A stretch of 64,000 nt of DNA from an uncultured Bacteroides sp. (lineage in GTDB: Bacteria; Bacteroidota; Bacteroidia; Bacteroidales; Bacteroidaceae): assembly GCF_963675905.1 (NCBI RefSeq), contig NZ_OY780936.1:806001-870000 (forward strand), in the 5' to 3' direction. Positions within the stretch are counted from its first letter, which is position 1; every line of letters begins with the position of its first letter. A model generated the notes under the pieces. The model saw only the letters and a program-made list of their open reading frames with translations, did no database searches and had not been told where the DNA came from. The position numbers and the translations under genes are program-made. Positions 17,501 through 26,389 of the stretch are shown here, piece by piece.

Positions 17501-17557
17501 CTGTAAAAATGAATCTCCACCTTGATAAGGCTGCTGAAAATATTCTTTAAATTCCAT
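14528..17557 (-). CDS. Phase-variable Eco57I/PglX-like DNA adenine methylase (expressed form)
   Basis: 1009 residues. Motif I is DPAIGSGAFPMG (about residues 464-475) and the catalytic motif IV is GNPPYGAK (Asn about 670), which define a gamma-type N6-adenine methylase. Residues 1-400 form an N-terminal domain with no nuclease motif I can point to; residues ~675-1009 hold the target-recognition region and end LYSLTQEETEFIKKYEIEF. The 37-bp recombination repeat falls in codons 657-669, just before NPPY, so inversion replaces catalytic motif IV and the whole specificity half. It is 21 bp downstream of the PLD-helicase gene and surely co-transcribed. Inference: the modification and specificity subunit of a restriction or phage-defence system resembling BREX PglX or a split type ISP enzyme. 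Confidence 0.92.
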   Translation of the reverse strand: MEFKEYFQQPYQGGDSFLQEVVFPIFGEETFENRFYTSILDENPELETIARTTGIESICLIGTIQVEFNPIDIFDIKVTNHVQMARNRVAIQQLVRRIMNTYSSAFMIFHYEDTKNWDWRFTFCSKKGSNDDTTDSKRYTFLLGPNQSCRTASENFCKLLQKHGDIEVKDIEAAFDVEALSKEFFCKYKQHYLRFVDYMCNDENGIRQSFIDTSFDHTEMDAKKIKDREEKPIRDYVKKLLGRIVFLHFLQKKGWMGVPQDKPWGQGDTNFMKHLFEKCTEDQKENFLDKVLEPLFSDALDTDRSSDDFLFDTNVKLDCGSVVKIPYLNGGLFERDYLDEPETRFPVEYFADLFEFFYQYNFTIDENDPNDAQLGVDPEMLGRIFENLLEDNKDKGAFYTPKEIVQYMCRQSLIAYLQTDVDNEETKTAIESFVKTYNVELLGGTDSELSKSLDNRLKDVKICDPAIGSGAFPMGLLKELFLCRGAIEKFDDAASIKRHIIQQNIYGVDIERGAVDIARLRFWLSLIVDEETPHSLPNLDYKIMQGNSLLESFMGLDLSTLADDQIKIAKKNRGQVSFIFDEADTKKNIQIYLEQYFSESNHSSKSQIRQAIENTVKEHIKICAGYDSKVVTAVDNLTIPNDKFFLWHTYFSDVFNRPSGCNGFDIVIGNPPYGAKLSVFEKNILKKLYTTAQSIKNVQKGSLDTYTMFIELAYNMLCKNGCLAMIVPISLTSSDSSSGVHRLLLTNCDDIQVSSYAVRPQPVFENAVVNTSIITFRKTLNQCERIYSTKMYRKGRDFNLHSLVDSLEFIEVGKYLLFGRIPKVSKQIELNILDKLFSNKRLSESMQISGSPIIYRFAGGRYFKVITNYSNGSSAERTIYFKKSIANAIGCILSSNLSFWFYQIYSDNLNWKNYEISEFRLPPLSADTIKQLDVIYNEYLADIELNANIRQTSGSSSYNVNTFKEYKIGKSKAIIDRIDDIICPLYSLTQEETEFIKKYEIEFRLSDDE
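15552..15588 (-). repeat. Right 37-bp inverted repeat (recombination site)
   Basis: Exact reverse complement of 13167-13203, lying within the coding sequence of the expressed methylase (codons 657-669, from Arg657). Confidence 0.9.
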
Positions 17558-17578
17558 AATGAATGACTTGTCTTTAAT

Positions 17579-20500
17579 TTATTTACTTATCGCTATATAC
17601 GTTTGGGCTTTTCCATATCGGTGCTGTATATTAGTTACAATATTCTCTATTTCATGACGTAGAAAAACGTCAAAATCTTCTTGGGTAAATTCAAATAGTG
17701 TATTGCCGTTTTGATTTTTGAGTTCATCTAATGCTATGATTTTCTTGATGATGTCATAATTGCCCTTGTTTACAAATGTAAAGGCTTGAGCCAAAAGACT
17801 CCGAGACTCTTTTGACATGGCAATATTATCTTTCATCTTTGTGATAATCTCTTTTGCTTTAGTAGCTTTTTGTGAATTCTTGGCATGTATATTCATCTTA
17901 GATAAAGCCTGGTTTACTGCAAGCTCAGCTTTAGCTTTCCGTTGTTTCCAATCATCAGGAAGTGGTATAGCTTGTATGTTCTCTTCAGTTCGGAACGAAT
18001 TGTACATGTCAATACCAGATATGATACTACACTTCAAATCAGCATCAACACGGACAAACAAACCCGAAATTTGAGAATTTCGAACCAAGAAGTAACTATT
18101 CCCATCTGTCGGTGCAATTGCTAATTCTAAACTATCTTCTTTTTTTGCAATCTGATCAAAACGTTCTGGATTGGCGTTCTTATATTCTTTCAGTTCATAT
18201 ATATACTTCTCCATTGGTGACTCTTCTCCATTTACTTGTTTATTTAGATCATAGTGTATAACCTCTTCATATTCAGTAAACACCTGACTATCCTCACCAA
18301 ACAGAGTATGGAAAGATTGCAACTTTGTATAAGCTTTTTGTACAAGTTGAATTTGCGCATCGCCCTGAGAGCTTGGCATGAAGTTGTAAACGTATACATA
18401 AGGGGCAGTTGAACCAATACGATTAATACGACCGATACGCTGCATAAGACGAGTTGAATTCCATGGAGTGTCATAGTTGAGAATACAATTTGCGCGATGA
18501 AGATTAACACCTTCTGCAAGTACTTCTGTTGTAATAATTACTTGATAATCATCATGCCATTCTCCTTTATAATTGGCATCAAAGTTTTCGCTAATAAGTA
18601 TTTCACTTTCATCTCGATTCTTTGCTGTTATAACAAGTGTTTTCAAACTATCATCAGTAGTCTCTATGGCTAGTTTAATAGCATTAACTGTGTCGATAGC
18701 TTCACTGAAGATTACAAGCTTTTGAGATGGGTTTCGCTGCTTGTCAAAAAGGGTATTTCGCAATTGAAGCTTAAATTCTTCGAGTTTAGGATCGTTACTG
18801 TAAGCATTCCAGCGTTTGCATAAAAATTCTATCAGGTGCAGATCCTGACGTAGTAAATCTATATAGTTGGGTGTAAAGTCTTCGCAAGAAAGTTCTTGAT
18901 TACGTCCTTTTTCGTTTTTACCTTTCTCATTAAGTTTTGCAATTCTGATACGTATGTCATTTGCACATTCATTAAATGAACATAGCTTTCCTGTACGTTC
19001 GTAATTTTTCTCAGGATTGAGTTCTTCATTGATATTTATATCCGGGCAGACAAATATTGTATTGTGTTCCCACATATTAATCATGTTCTGTGTATAGCGG
19101 CGCAAATTCTCTAACGATGACTTGAAAGCAGAAAAGCTGCTTTCTATACGTTTAACCAGATTTATTTGCATAATCTTGGCTAACTGCTGAGAAAATCGGT
19201 CTGCATCAATATTCTTTCCCTTATATATAAGCTTAATCTCAGGGGATTTTAAGAATTCAATGGCACGATAACGATAATAACAAAGGAAGTTACTGTTATC
19301 AAAACGGAAGTCAAGAGAAGGAGCTATTAAATTCATTGTATCAGCAAAAAGTTTAGCCAATCCACTTTCCATCTTGTATTCCAAACTATGCGGTCCACTT
19401 ATTTTGGGAAAAACAATACCTTGTTTTTTTATATCATCACTATAAAATCTTTGCACGTCAGTACGTGTTCTTCTGACTAAAATATCTTGCAGAACACAAT
19501 CCCGAATTTCACCTGAAAGTTTATTGAGCTCTTTCCTTCGTTCTTCTGGAGTCAAAATTTCATTTGGATTATTCCCGTTATTAACCATTGAAGGCGATTT
19601 TATGATTTGGGCAAACCGTCTGTTAATGTTAGCAAAGAAGCCTTCCAAATTTCCACCATTAGCTTTCTTGAGTGTGCTATCTGCGTGATTTCTTTCAAAA
19701 AGATAAATCTGATTTTGTATATCTGACGGACGATTATTTTGTGGTGTCGCAGAAAGCAAACCAATATAAGGGTAAGCACCTATGGTAGTTCCTATTTGAG
19801 CTATTAAATCGTCCAAGGCCTTATACATTGAAGTTCTACTATTACGGAATTTATGACTTTCATCTATAATAATTAAACCATAATTTTTATATTCAATGTC
19901 TGATGAGAATTCTCCAGAATCAATGTCGTTAAGATCATCATCACTCATATCATCCACAAGCTTACCAATACTACCAGTTGTAATATAGTCAATTGCAGAC
20001 TCCATTTTGTCCGTTTTACCTGCATCAAACTGTTTGATAGTCTTTTTCCATGCCGACTGAATAGCAGGAGGTGTAACAATAAGGACTTTACGCTCACGTC
20101 CATCATCATCAGGTAGAGTTAAGAAATGCTTGATTATTAGAACTCCAACGATTGTTTTACCTAAACCAACAACATCAGCAAGAATGAAGCCACCGTGCTC
20201 TTTCATAATGGAGAAGCACTGCTTTACAGCCTCTATCTGATAAGTAAAAGGGTCAAAACTTGGAGGTAAATAGCTTTCAATCAATTGCTGTTGGTTAAAA
20301 TCTACAATATCGCCAAATTTATATTGGAGAAGTTTTATGTATAACTCATATGGGGTTAGTGGTGTATCTTCTATTGGTGGTTCTTCCGCTTTCTTAGTAA
20401 CAGGCGCACCTTTCAGAATTTCTTCAAGAAAGGTTTTATTCCACGGCGCTGAAATATTCCATTTCTCGTCAAACCACGTTATATGTCCTTTGCTGTAAGA

Positions 20501-21073
20501 GATTTCACTTGGCTGAGCTGTAATTATCATTGAATTTGTTTCAAGATAGTTTAATTCAGAGTTGCCCTCCAATCCCTTTTGTGTAAAGTTACTACTGCCA
20601 ATAATTCCTGCAGCGTACCCTGCTCCACTAAATATATAGCATTTCGCATGAAAAAACTGCGCATCACCTTCTTCATCTTTCCTGTATATTCGAATTTGCA
20701 ATTTACTTTCAGCTTCATCCTTTTTACAAGTCTCTTGAAGTAAGCGTACTACATCAACATAGCAGTCAGTAACATCTAATGTTTGAATATCTCTTTTTAT
20801 ATAATCTTGTGGAAACTTAGCATCTTTGTGGATCGGATTTTTTAGTTGGTTTGAACGCACAATAGGGTCGCTTCCGATCAAAAGTTGTAAGGTTGCGTCA
20901 TTTTTAGCTAGGAAACTCTTTAGCTCTTGATAGATTAACGCCGTACCTGGTATATCCCAATAACCTGTTGCAATCCTTATTGACTTGCAATTAGTATTGA
21001 CTATGAATTCCTTTATAGTATTTACCAACGTTAATCGTTCGTTAGAATTATCAATAAGGGTGTTTGTTGTCAT
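17579..21073 (-). CDS. PLD-domain SNF2-type helicase (restriction/defence effector candidate)
   Basis: 1164 residues. The N-terminal ~200 residues are a phospholipase-D-type domain with the HxK and Asn motif (FFHAKCYIF...GIIGSSNFTQKGLEG, around residues 140-165), used as a nuclease fold in several restriction enzymes. Next comes a superfamily 2 helicase: Walker A DVVGLGKT (about 303), IIIDESHKFRN (about 402), and the C-terminal lobe with TTEVLAEGVNLHRANCILNYD and LMQRIGRINRIGS (about 881). A long alpha-rich tail follows. It is the first gene of an operon with the methylase. Cleavage or translocation triggered by unmodified target sites is the likely role, with specificity set by the methylase partner. 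Confidence 0.88.
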   Translation of the reverse strand: MTTNTLIDNSNERLTLVNTIKEFIVNTNCKSIRIATGYWDIPGTALIYQELKSFLAKNDATLQLLIGSDPIVRSNQLKNPIHKDAKFPQDYIKRDIQTLDVTDCYVDVVRLLQETCKKDEAESKLQIRIYRKDEEGDAQFFHAKCYIFSGAGYAAGIIGSSNFTQKGLEGNSELNYLETNSMIITAQPSEISYSKGHITWFDEKWNISAPWNKTFLEEILKGAPVTKKAEEPPIEDTPLTPYELYIKLLQYKFGDIVDFNQQQLIESYLPPSFDPFTYQIEAVKQCFSIMKEHGGFILADVVGLGKTIVGVLIIKHFLTLPDDDGRERKVLIVTPPAIQSAWKKTIKQFDAGKTDKMESAIDYITTGSIGKLVDDMSDDDLNDIDSGEFSSDIEYKNYGLIIIDESHKFRNSRTSMYKALDDLIAQIGTTIGAYPYIGLLSATPQNNRPSDIQNQIYLFERNHADSTLKKANGGNLEGFFANINRRFAQIIKSPSMVNNGNNPNEILTPEERRKELNKLSGEIRDCVLQDILVRRTRTDVQRFYSDDIKKQGIVFPKISGPHSLEYKMESGLAKLFADTMNLIAPSLDFRFDNSNFLCYYRYRAIEFLKSPEIKLIYKGKNIDADRFSQQLAKIMQINLVKRIESSFSAFKSSLENLRRYTQNMINMWEHNTIFVCPDININEELNPEKNYERTGKLCSFNECANDIRIRIAKLNEKGKNEKGRNQELSCEDFTPNYIDLLRQDLHLIEFLCKRWNAYSNDPKLEEFKLQLRNTLFDKQRNPSQKLVIFSEAIDTVNAIKLAIETTDDSLKTLVITAKNRDESEILISENFDANYKGEWHDDYQVIITTEVLAEGVNLHRANCILNYDTPWNSTRLMQRIGRINRIGSTAPYVYVYNFMPSSQGDAQIQLVQKAYTKLQSFHTLFGEDSQVFTEYEEVIHYDLNKQVNGEESPMEKYIYELKEYKNANPERFDQIAKKEDSLELAIAPTDGNSYFLVRNSQISGLFVRVDADLKCSIISGIDMYNSFRTEENIQAIPLPDDWKQRKAKAELAVNQALSKMNIHAKNSQKATKAKEIITKMKDNIAMSKESRSLLAQAFTFVNKGNYDIIKKIIALDELKNQNGNTLFEFTQEDFDVFLRHEIENIVTNIQHRYGKAQTYIAISK

Positions 21074-21242
21074 ATTTGTATTTTAAGATTGAATATTTTA
21101 TAGAAGAGCAATGTACTTGCCCTAATCTTTTAGGCAGCCTATTGGCTGTTTCTTTGCCTGCATTCTATCGGCTATTTTTTCCTTCTATTCTTTTATACCA
21201 AGTTGTAAATTTTGAATGTAAAAGTAATATAAAATAAAATCT

Positions 21243-21490
21243 ATTCCGTAATTTGACTAAAAAAAATATCTTTTTTGACTAAAATTTATTTCGTAATTTG
21301 GCTAATTATCGCTAAACTAAGCTTTTAGGTGTTTATTCTCTACCTATTAGAGCTTATATGAGTCTGATAGTTTGCGGTATAAATTTATGTACTTTTTGTA
21401 AACTCCCGAAGTTGGCTGTTGTTTATTCCGTAATTTAACGCAATTGTCTTATCTGATTCGGCAGAATATTTTTCTGTAATTTGGCTGAAA
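21243..21490. repeat. Four copies of a TTCCGTAATTTGGCTAA-like motif between the helicase and Fic genes
   Basis: Copies lie at 21243-21262, 21288-21305, 21425-21443 and 21471-21490, all in the same direction. They share (T)TTCnGTAATTTggCTaAAa. They occupy the 560-bp divergent region, which must contain both promoters. They may be operator sites for a regulator of Fic or of the defence operon. The only other structure seen is a short palindrome CAGCCTATTGGCTG near 21136. Confidence 0.6.
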
Positions 21491-21633
21491 TCTAAATCCA
21501 AAAATTACTATAGAATCACTTGCTATAAGTTATTTAGCATGTAAAATATTGATTTTAGCTAAAATATTCTTTTAGTTAGTTGTTTTTTGATTAATTTGCA
21601 TCATATATTGAGTAATGTTTATTTAATAACGAA

Positions 21634-22746
21634 ATGGATATCGACTTTGAATCATATATTCGTGGTGTTGAGCCCGATAAGCAAGAAAAGGCTTCTGCAT
21701 GGAAAACAGCCATTGGTCTGCAAGCTGTAGATGGCTTGAAGACGTCAGACTATCTAAAGGATACTGCACGCAAACATATTGAGGGCGATATTAGCATTGA
21801 TGAAGTTAAAAAACTGATTAATGGATATTACCAATCGAAGGCTGTACGTACACTGGAAGATGAAGAAATGGAAGAGGCGGACAAGGTTTCTGCCAGCATT
21901 GCAAGAATATTGAATGAACAGTCGTTTGCTTTCTCTGTTTCCGGTTTCATTTCCATTCATCGTAGATTGTTTGAAGGTATCTTTAAATTTGCTGGAAAAA
22001 TCCGTGATTACGATATTACGAAAAAGGAATGGGTACTTCGTAGTGACACCGTGCTATATGCTAATGCAGAAGACTTAAAAGAAGCCTTGGAATATGATTT
22101 GGAACAGGAAAAGAACTTTTCGTACAAAGGGCTTTTCATGGACGAAGTAGTCAATCACATTGCTAAGTTCGTCTCTGGCATCTGGCAAATCCATCCCTTT
22201 GGTGAAGGTAACACTCGCACCACGGCCGTTTTTACCATCAAGTATTTACGCAGCATTGGATTTGATGTGAACAATTATTTATTTGCCGACAATTCCTGGT
22301 ATTTCCGAAATGCGCTGGTTCGTGCCAATTACCGAAATGTACGCAAGGGTATTGAGCCGGATATGAGTTTCTTGATCAGTTTTTTCCGAAACTTAATGAT
22401 GGGTGAACAGAATGAGCTAGAGAATCGCTATATGGTAATTGATGCTTCCAAAGAATGGATTTCAGAACAACACCCTACAAGTACCCTACAAGTACCCTGC
22501 AAGTTTCCGACAAGTTCACCTGCTATTCTAAGTCTGATTAATACCTTAGGTGAACAGCAATTATCCATCAAAGAAATGCTGGCAGTTATGCACTTAAAGG
22601 ATCGTGTGAATTTTATGGATAATTACTTGTCGCCTGCCATGAATGAAGGATTTGTTGTGATGTTATATCCCAACAATCCAAGACACCCTAGGCAAAAGTA
22701 TTTGTTGACAGCAGAGGGATTAGCCATTTATAAAGTCAAACCATAA
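21634..22746 (+). CDS. Fic-family AMP-transferase-like protein with C-terminal winged helix
   Basis: 370 residues. The Fic motif is HPFGEGNTRTT (residues ~189-199), fitting HxFx(D/E)GNxR, so the His and metal-binding acid are kept. Family members move AMP or other nucleotide parts onto Ser/Thr/Tyr of target proteins. The C-terminal ~90 residues look like a winged helix (LSLINTLGEQQLSIKEMLAVMHLKDRVNFMDNYLSPAMNEGFV), typical of Fic proteins thought to self-regulate. Between the two domains lies an 11-bp coding repeat (22472-22515) that could shift the frame. It is divergent from the defence operon and lies next to it, perhaps as part of the same island. Confidence 0.88.
   Translation: MDIDFESYIRGVEPDKQEKASAWKTAIGLQAVDGLKTSDYLKDTARKHIEGDISIDEVKKLINGYYQSKAVRTLEDEEMEEADKVSASIARILNEQSFAFSVSGFISIHRRLFEGIFKFAGKIRDYDITKKEWVLRSDTVLYANAEDLKEALEYDLEQEKNFSYKGLFMDEVVNHIAKFVSGIWQIHPFGEGNTRTTAVFTIKYLRSIGFDVNNYLFADNSWYFRNALVRANYRNVRKGIEPDMSFLISFFRNLMMGEQNELENRYMVIDASKEWISEQHPTSTLQVPCKFPTSSPAILSLINTLGEQQLSIKEMLAVMHLKDRVNFMDNYLSPAMNEGFVVMLYPNNPRHPRQKYLLTAEGLAIYKVKP
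22472..22515 (+). repeat. 11-bp coding tandem repeat in the Fic gene
   Basis: ACCCTACAAGT, ACCCTACAAGT, ACCCTGCAAGT, TTCCGACAAGT: four head-to-tail units, the first two identical. Eleven is not a multiple of three, so gain or loss of one unit would shift the frame and remove the winged-helix domain. Confidence 0.8.
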
Positions 22747-22765
22747 CAATTCTGAATAATATGTT

Positions 22766-24520
22766 TTAGCTCTCTCTCTTCCCATGCAACAACAGATTAA
22801 CAGCATCCTGTGGTGAGCCGGCTTTGACTACAGTTCCTGAGTTCACAAAGTAAATTTCATCAGCGTTTGCGATTGTATTCAATCGGTGAGCGATGATCAC
22901 TTTTGTAGTGCTACTTGGTAATCGTAGCAGAATATCTTCAAGCAATTGTTCGCTTACAGTATCAATGTTTGCAGTGGCTTCATCTAAAATAAGCAGTTTG
23001 GGTTTGCGAAGCACAGCTCTCATAAAGGCTATGAGTTGCTTTTGTCCCAGACTTATATCCTCGCTGTTCAGATTAATAGTTGTTTGTAGTCCGTTATCAA
23101 ACTTATCTATCAATTCGTGCAGACCGGCTTCTTCTATTTTCTGAATAGATCCTTTTTCTGATAATTGGCTAAATTCGTCATTACCATAGATAATATTGTC
23201 GAGTACTGTTCCTGAAAAGAGGAATGGATCTTGCAAGATGAATCCTATATTTCGGGCTCTTTCTTCCGATTTATAGCAACGTATATCTTTTCCTTCAAAG
23301 AAAACAGTTCCTTTTGATGGGTCGTAAAGTCGGGCTATCAGTGAAGCTGTGGTTGTTTTTCCTCCACCGGTAGGTCCCACAAATGCGTATGTTTTACCTG
23401 CTTCCAGATTGAAACTGATATGCTTTAGTACTTCATTACCATTAGGATATTTGAATGTAACGTCTTTGAATGATAGCAAATTGGACGGATCTTCAGTCTT
23501 TTTACACTCCATAACCGGAAGATTACTTTCCATGGAGAGTATATGAGAAATACGATCCCAGGCAGCAAGAGCTATCTGGAAACTTGTCCATAAAGTGGCT
23601 ATACGTCTCAAAGGATCATAAAAGTAATTGATATAAGTTAGAAAACTGATTAAGAACCCAACTGTGAAGCTTCCTTGCATGATAAGGTAAATACCAAAGG
23701 CCAGTACAATAAACTGTCCCACGTTTGAGCAAAAACTATATATTGGAAGGAAAACATTATTGGCCAGACCGGCTTTTACTGAAGCTTGATAATTCTTTTC
23801 ATTACTTTCGTCGAACTTCTGTTTGAAGTAATCGCGTCTGTTGAATGCTATGATAACTTTAAAATTTGTCAGGTTCTCCTGAACTTCGGCACTGAGGTCG
23901 CCCATTGTTTTCATGCTTTTTTCATTCTTCTTTTTCACCCATCTGGAAGAAGCTTTGGTGAATCCCCAAAGGACGATGGCCGGTGCAAGAGCGGTTGCTC
24001 CCAGTTTGAAGTTTATGCATAGTAAAGCGGTAGCTGCCCCTGCAATAAAGAATACACTATTCATAAACTGAATAAGTGATTGTGAGAAAAACAGATTCAG
24101 TTTATCGGTATCATTGTTTATCCTCGAAATCAGGTCGCCCGATTTATTCTGATAGAAGAAATCTACAGGCAACTCCTGCAATTTCCAGAAAAGAAGATTG
24201 CGGATTTTAAAAAGCATTCTTTGTCCCACGCCACCCATCACTTTTCCTTGAACAGCTCCGGTTGCCAATACTCCCAGATAGATTAAAAGCAGGTAGCAGG
24301 CAATAGTCAGAACGCCATTGTACTGCTTGGTTTGCATGTATTGATTAACTGCAATACCAATCAGAAAAGGAGCTATCATATTCAGTACGGCATTTATAAG
24401 AATATTAATGGTACAGATAATGAGACTTCTTTTCTCATCTTTCAGTAATTCCCAAAACTTCTTGTAGTTTAGTTTGGTTATACTTTTCTGTTCTTCTGTT
24501 TGTGATAATTTATAGTTCAT
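22766..24520 (-). CDS. ABC exporter, membrane plus ATPase half-transporter (second subunit)
   Basis: 584 residues. An N-terminal six-helix ABC_membrane domain (about 1-325) is followed by an ATPase domain: Walker A GPTGGGKTT, signature LGQKQLI (degenerate for LSGGQ), Walker B LLILDEATANID and H-loop VIIAHRL. The degenerate signature is common in one half of heterodimeric multidrug exporters. It overlaps the preceding exporter gene by 11 bp, so the two are translated together and should form one heterodimer in the inner membrane. The substrate is unknown; drugs, lipids or peptides are all possible. Confidence 0.92.
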   Translation of the reverse strand: MNYKLSQTEEQKSITKLNYKKFWELLKDEKRSLIICTINILINAVLNMIAPFLIGIAVNQYMQTKQYNGVLTIACYLLLIYLGVLATGAVQGKVMGGVGQRMLFKIRNLLFWKLQELPVDFFYQNKSGDLISRINNDTDKLNLFFSQSLIQFMNSVFFIAGAATALLCINFKLGATALAPAIVLWGFTKASSRWVKKKNEKSMKTMGDLSAEVQENLTNFKVIIAFNRRDYFKQKFDESNEKNYQASVKAGLANNVFLPIYSFCSNVGQFIVLAFGIYLIMQGSFTVGFLISFLTYINYFYDPLRRIATLWTSFQIALAAWDRISHILSMESNLPVMECKKTEDPSNLLSFKDVTFKYPNGNEVLKHISFNLEAGKTYAFVGPTGGGKTTTASLIARLYDPSKGTVFFEGKDIRCYKSEERARNIGFILQDPFLFSGTVLDNIIYGNDEFSQLSEKGSIQKIEEAGLHELIDKFDNGLQTTINLNSEDISLGQKQLIAFMRAVLRKPKLLILDEATANIDTVSEQLLEDILLRLPSSTTKVIIAHRLNTIANADEIYFVNSGTVVKAGSPQDAVNLLLHGKRES

Positions 24521-26237
24521 AAAAATGGGTACTTTTCTGAGAGTTATATATCTGAATATACTCTGTGCAATTATTTATTAGTTCCTGGTGAGTGCCTTTT
24601 GCTATCAATTCACCTTCCATGATAAGCACAATCTGGTCGAAATCTTTAATGGACGAAACTTTCTGCGAGATAGATATAAGGGTAATTCCCGGATAATTTT
24701 CTTCGATGTTCTTTAATATTTTCTTCTCGGTTTTGTTGTCTACTCTCGCAGTAAAATCATCGAGAAGAAGCACTTTGGGGTTAAGAGCTAATGCACGAGC
24801 CAACATAATTCGCTGCTTTTGTCCACCGGAAAGACTGGTTCCCCGTTCGCTGGCCATTGTATCAAGTTTATTTGGGAGATTATTTACAAAGTCTCTCAGT
24901 TCGGCAGTATCAATGGCTTTCTCTAGAGATTCTTCTGTAACCTGATTGCTGAAAGCTATGTTTTCACGAATGTTCACATTAAAAATGATACTATCCTGAA
25001 AAACAAATCCTACCTGACTGTGAAACGTTTCCGCATTGTATTGGTTAACCTCGTTATCGTCGAACTTGATTGTTCCGAAATTAGGTGTAATTAGTCCGGT
25101 TAATGCATATAACAATTGACTTTTACCTGCAGCCGTAGGCCCGATAACAGCAATGCGACTACCTGCATTGACAGAGAATGAAATATCTTTCAATGCTGGT
25201 TTACCATTATAGATAACAGAAACATTGTCTACTTCGATATTTCCGGTTATTTCACCTGTGATTTTACCTTCTTCAACTGTTTCAGGAGCTTCGAGTACAT
25301 CCTTAACTCTCTTATATGAAACACTGGCCTGAGAAATAATATTACTCATAAATCCTATTACCATAATCGGAAAAAACAGAATGGATAGGTAGCTGTTGAA
25401 TGCTGCAAAATCTCCCAGAGTCATACTATCGCTTATTACAAAATGTCCTCCCAGCAATACTGTTATAAGTATGGATGCATCTGCAATGAATGATATTATC
25501 GGAATCAGGGTGGAGAAGAGTGCCACAATAGAAAGTCCTATATTCCGGGCTTCGATATTGGAATTGATAAACTTGTTGTATTCCTTTTGTTGGGCATTCA
25601 TTATACGTATAAGCATTGACCCAAGAATACTTTCATTGATAACCAGATTCAGATTGTCAATAGCTTCCCGGCTCTTTTTAAACTTAGGCTTAGCCTTTCG
25701 CATGGTGAAATAAAATGCACCCGAAATTGCCGGAATAATTATAAGAATGGCTGTAGTTAGCTGCCAGTTAATGCTGAACAGCAATATAATAACTCCAATA
25801 ATTACAAATATGGATGAGATAATAGAAACTACCGCCTGTGAAACAAACTGCTTCACGGAATCTATATCTGAAGTTAGATTTGTTAGTAGTTTTGACGGGT
25901 TGGCTTGCTGTATATATGCAAAGCTTTGTCGCAAAATCTTGTCCGATAATGTGCTGCGGGTATCCTGGGCAACCTTTTCTGCCGTGTATGTCTGTACCAC
26001 ATTTTGCAATAATGTAAATACACTTATTAAGAATGAAGCTCCCAGAAAAAGAATGGCTATCAGATTGAAATCTATTTCTCCTTTTGATAGTCCGTCTATT
26101 GTTTTTGATATAATTTTAGGGAGAATCAGATTGATTACATTACTTAACAATGCAAATGCCAGCATCATGCCGTTCATTTTTGCATAGGGTTTCAGTAAGG
26201 CAAACAAACTTGAATTATTATTTTTTCTTTCTTTCAT
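24510..26237 (-). CDS. ABC exporter, membrane plus ATPase half-transporter (first subunit)
   Basis: 575 residues with the same layout as its partner: membrane domain about 1-315, then ATPase with Walker A GPTAAGKSQ, a good signature LSGGQKQRIMLARAL, and Walker B VLLLDDFTARVD, where Asp replaces the catalytic Glu, so this half's own ATP site is probably the degenerate one. The switch region has Gln instead of His (LISISQK). Together with the partner's degenerate signature this is the classic asymmetric heterodimer pattern. It is first in the operon, with a -7 box 16 bp upstream. Confidence 0.92.
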   Translation of the reverse strand: MKERKNNNSSLFALLKPYAKMNGMMLAFALLSNVINLILPKIISKTIDGLSKGEIDFNLIAILFLGASFLISVFTLLQNVVQTYTAEKVAQDTRSTLSDKILRQSFAYIQQANPSKLLTNLTSDIDSVKQFVSQAVVSIISSIFVIIGVIILLFSINWQLTTAILIIIPAISGAFYFTMRKAKPKFKKSREAIDNLNLVINESILGSMLIRIMNAQQKEYNKFINSNIEARNIGLSIVALFSTLIPIISFIADASILITVLLGGHFVISDSMTLGDFAAFNSYLSILFFPIMVIGFMSNIISQASVSYKRVKDVLEAPETVEEGKITGEITGNIEVDNVSVIYNGKPALKDISFSVNAGSRIAVIGPTAAGKSQLLYALTGLITPNFGTIKFDDNEVNQYNAETFHSQVGFVFQDSIIFNVNIRENIAFSNQVTEESLEKAIDTAELRDFVNNLPNKLDTMASERGTSLSGGQKQRIMLARALALNPKVLLLDDFTARVDNKTEKKILKNIEENYPGITLISISQKVSSIKDFDQIVLIMEGELIAKGTHQELINNCTEYIQIYNSQKSTHFYEL

Positions 26238-26252
26238 TTTTTAAATTTTGCT

Positions 26253-26260
26253 CAAAATTA
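26253..26260 (-). promoter_or_regulatory. -7 promoter element of the ABC exporter operon
   Basis: CAAAATTA on the plus strand reads TAATTTTG on the minus strand, an exact TAnnTTTG; no clear -33 box. Confidence 0.4.
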
Positions 26261-26368
26261 GGGTATTTGAAAGATATTTTTAGATTCGGAAGATATAAAA
26301 AATCTTTATTCAAAGATAAATATATTGCAAACTTAGAGTTTAGGTGGTTTTTATAAACTTTCTTTTTT

Positions 26369-26376
26369 TATTTTTG
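26369..26376 (+). promoter_or_regulatory. -7 promoter element of the acetyltransferase gene
   Basis: TATTTTTG, an exact TAnnTTTG match, 13 bp before the ATG at 26390, so the leader would be very short. Confidence 0.4.
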
Positions 26377-26389
26377 TTCAAAAAAAGAA

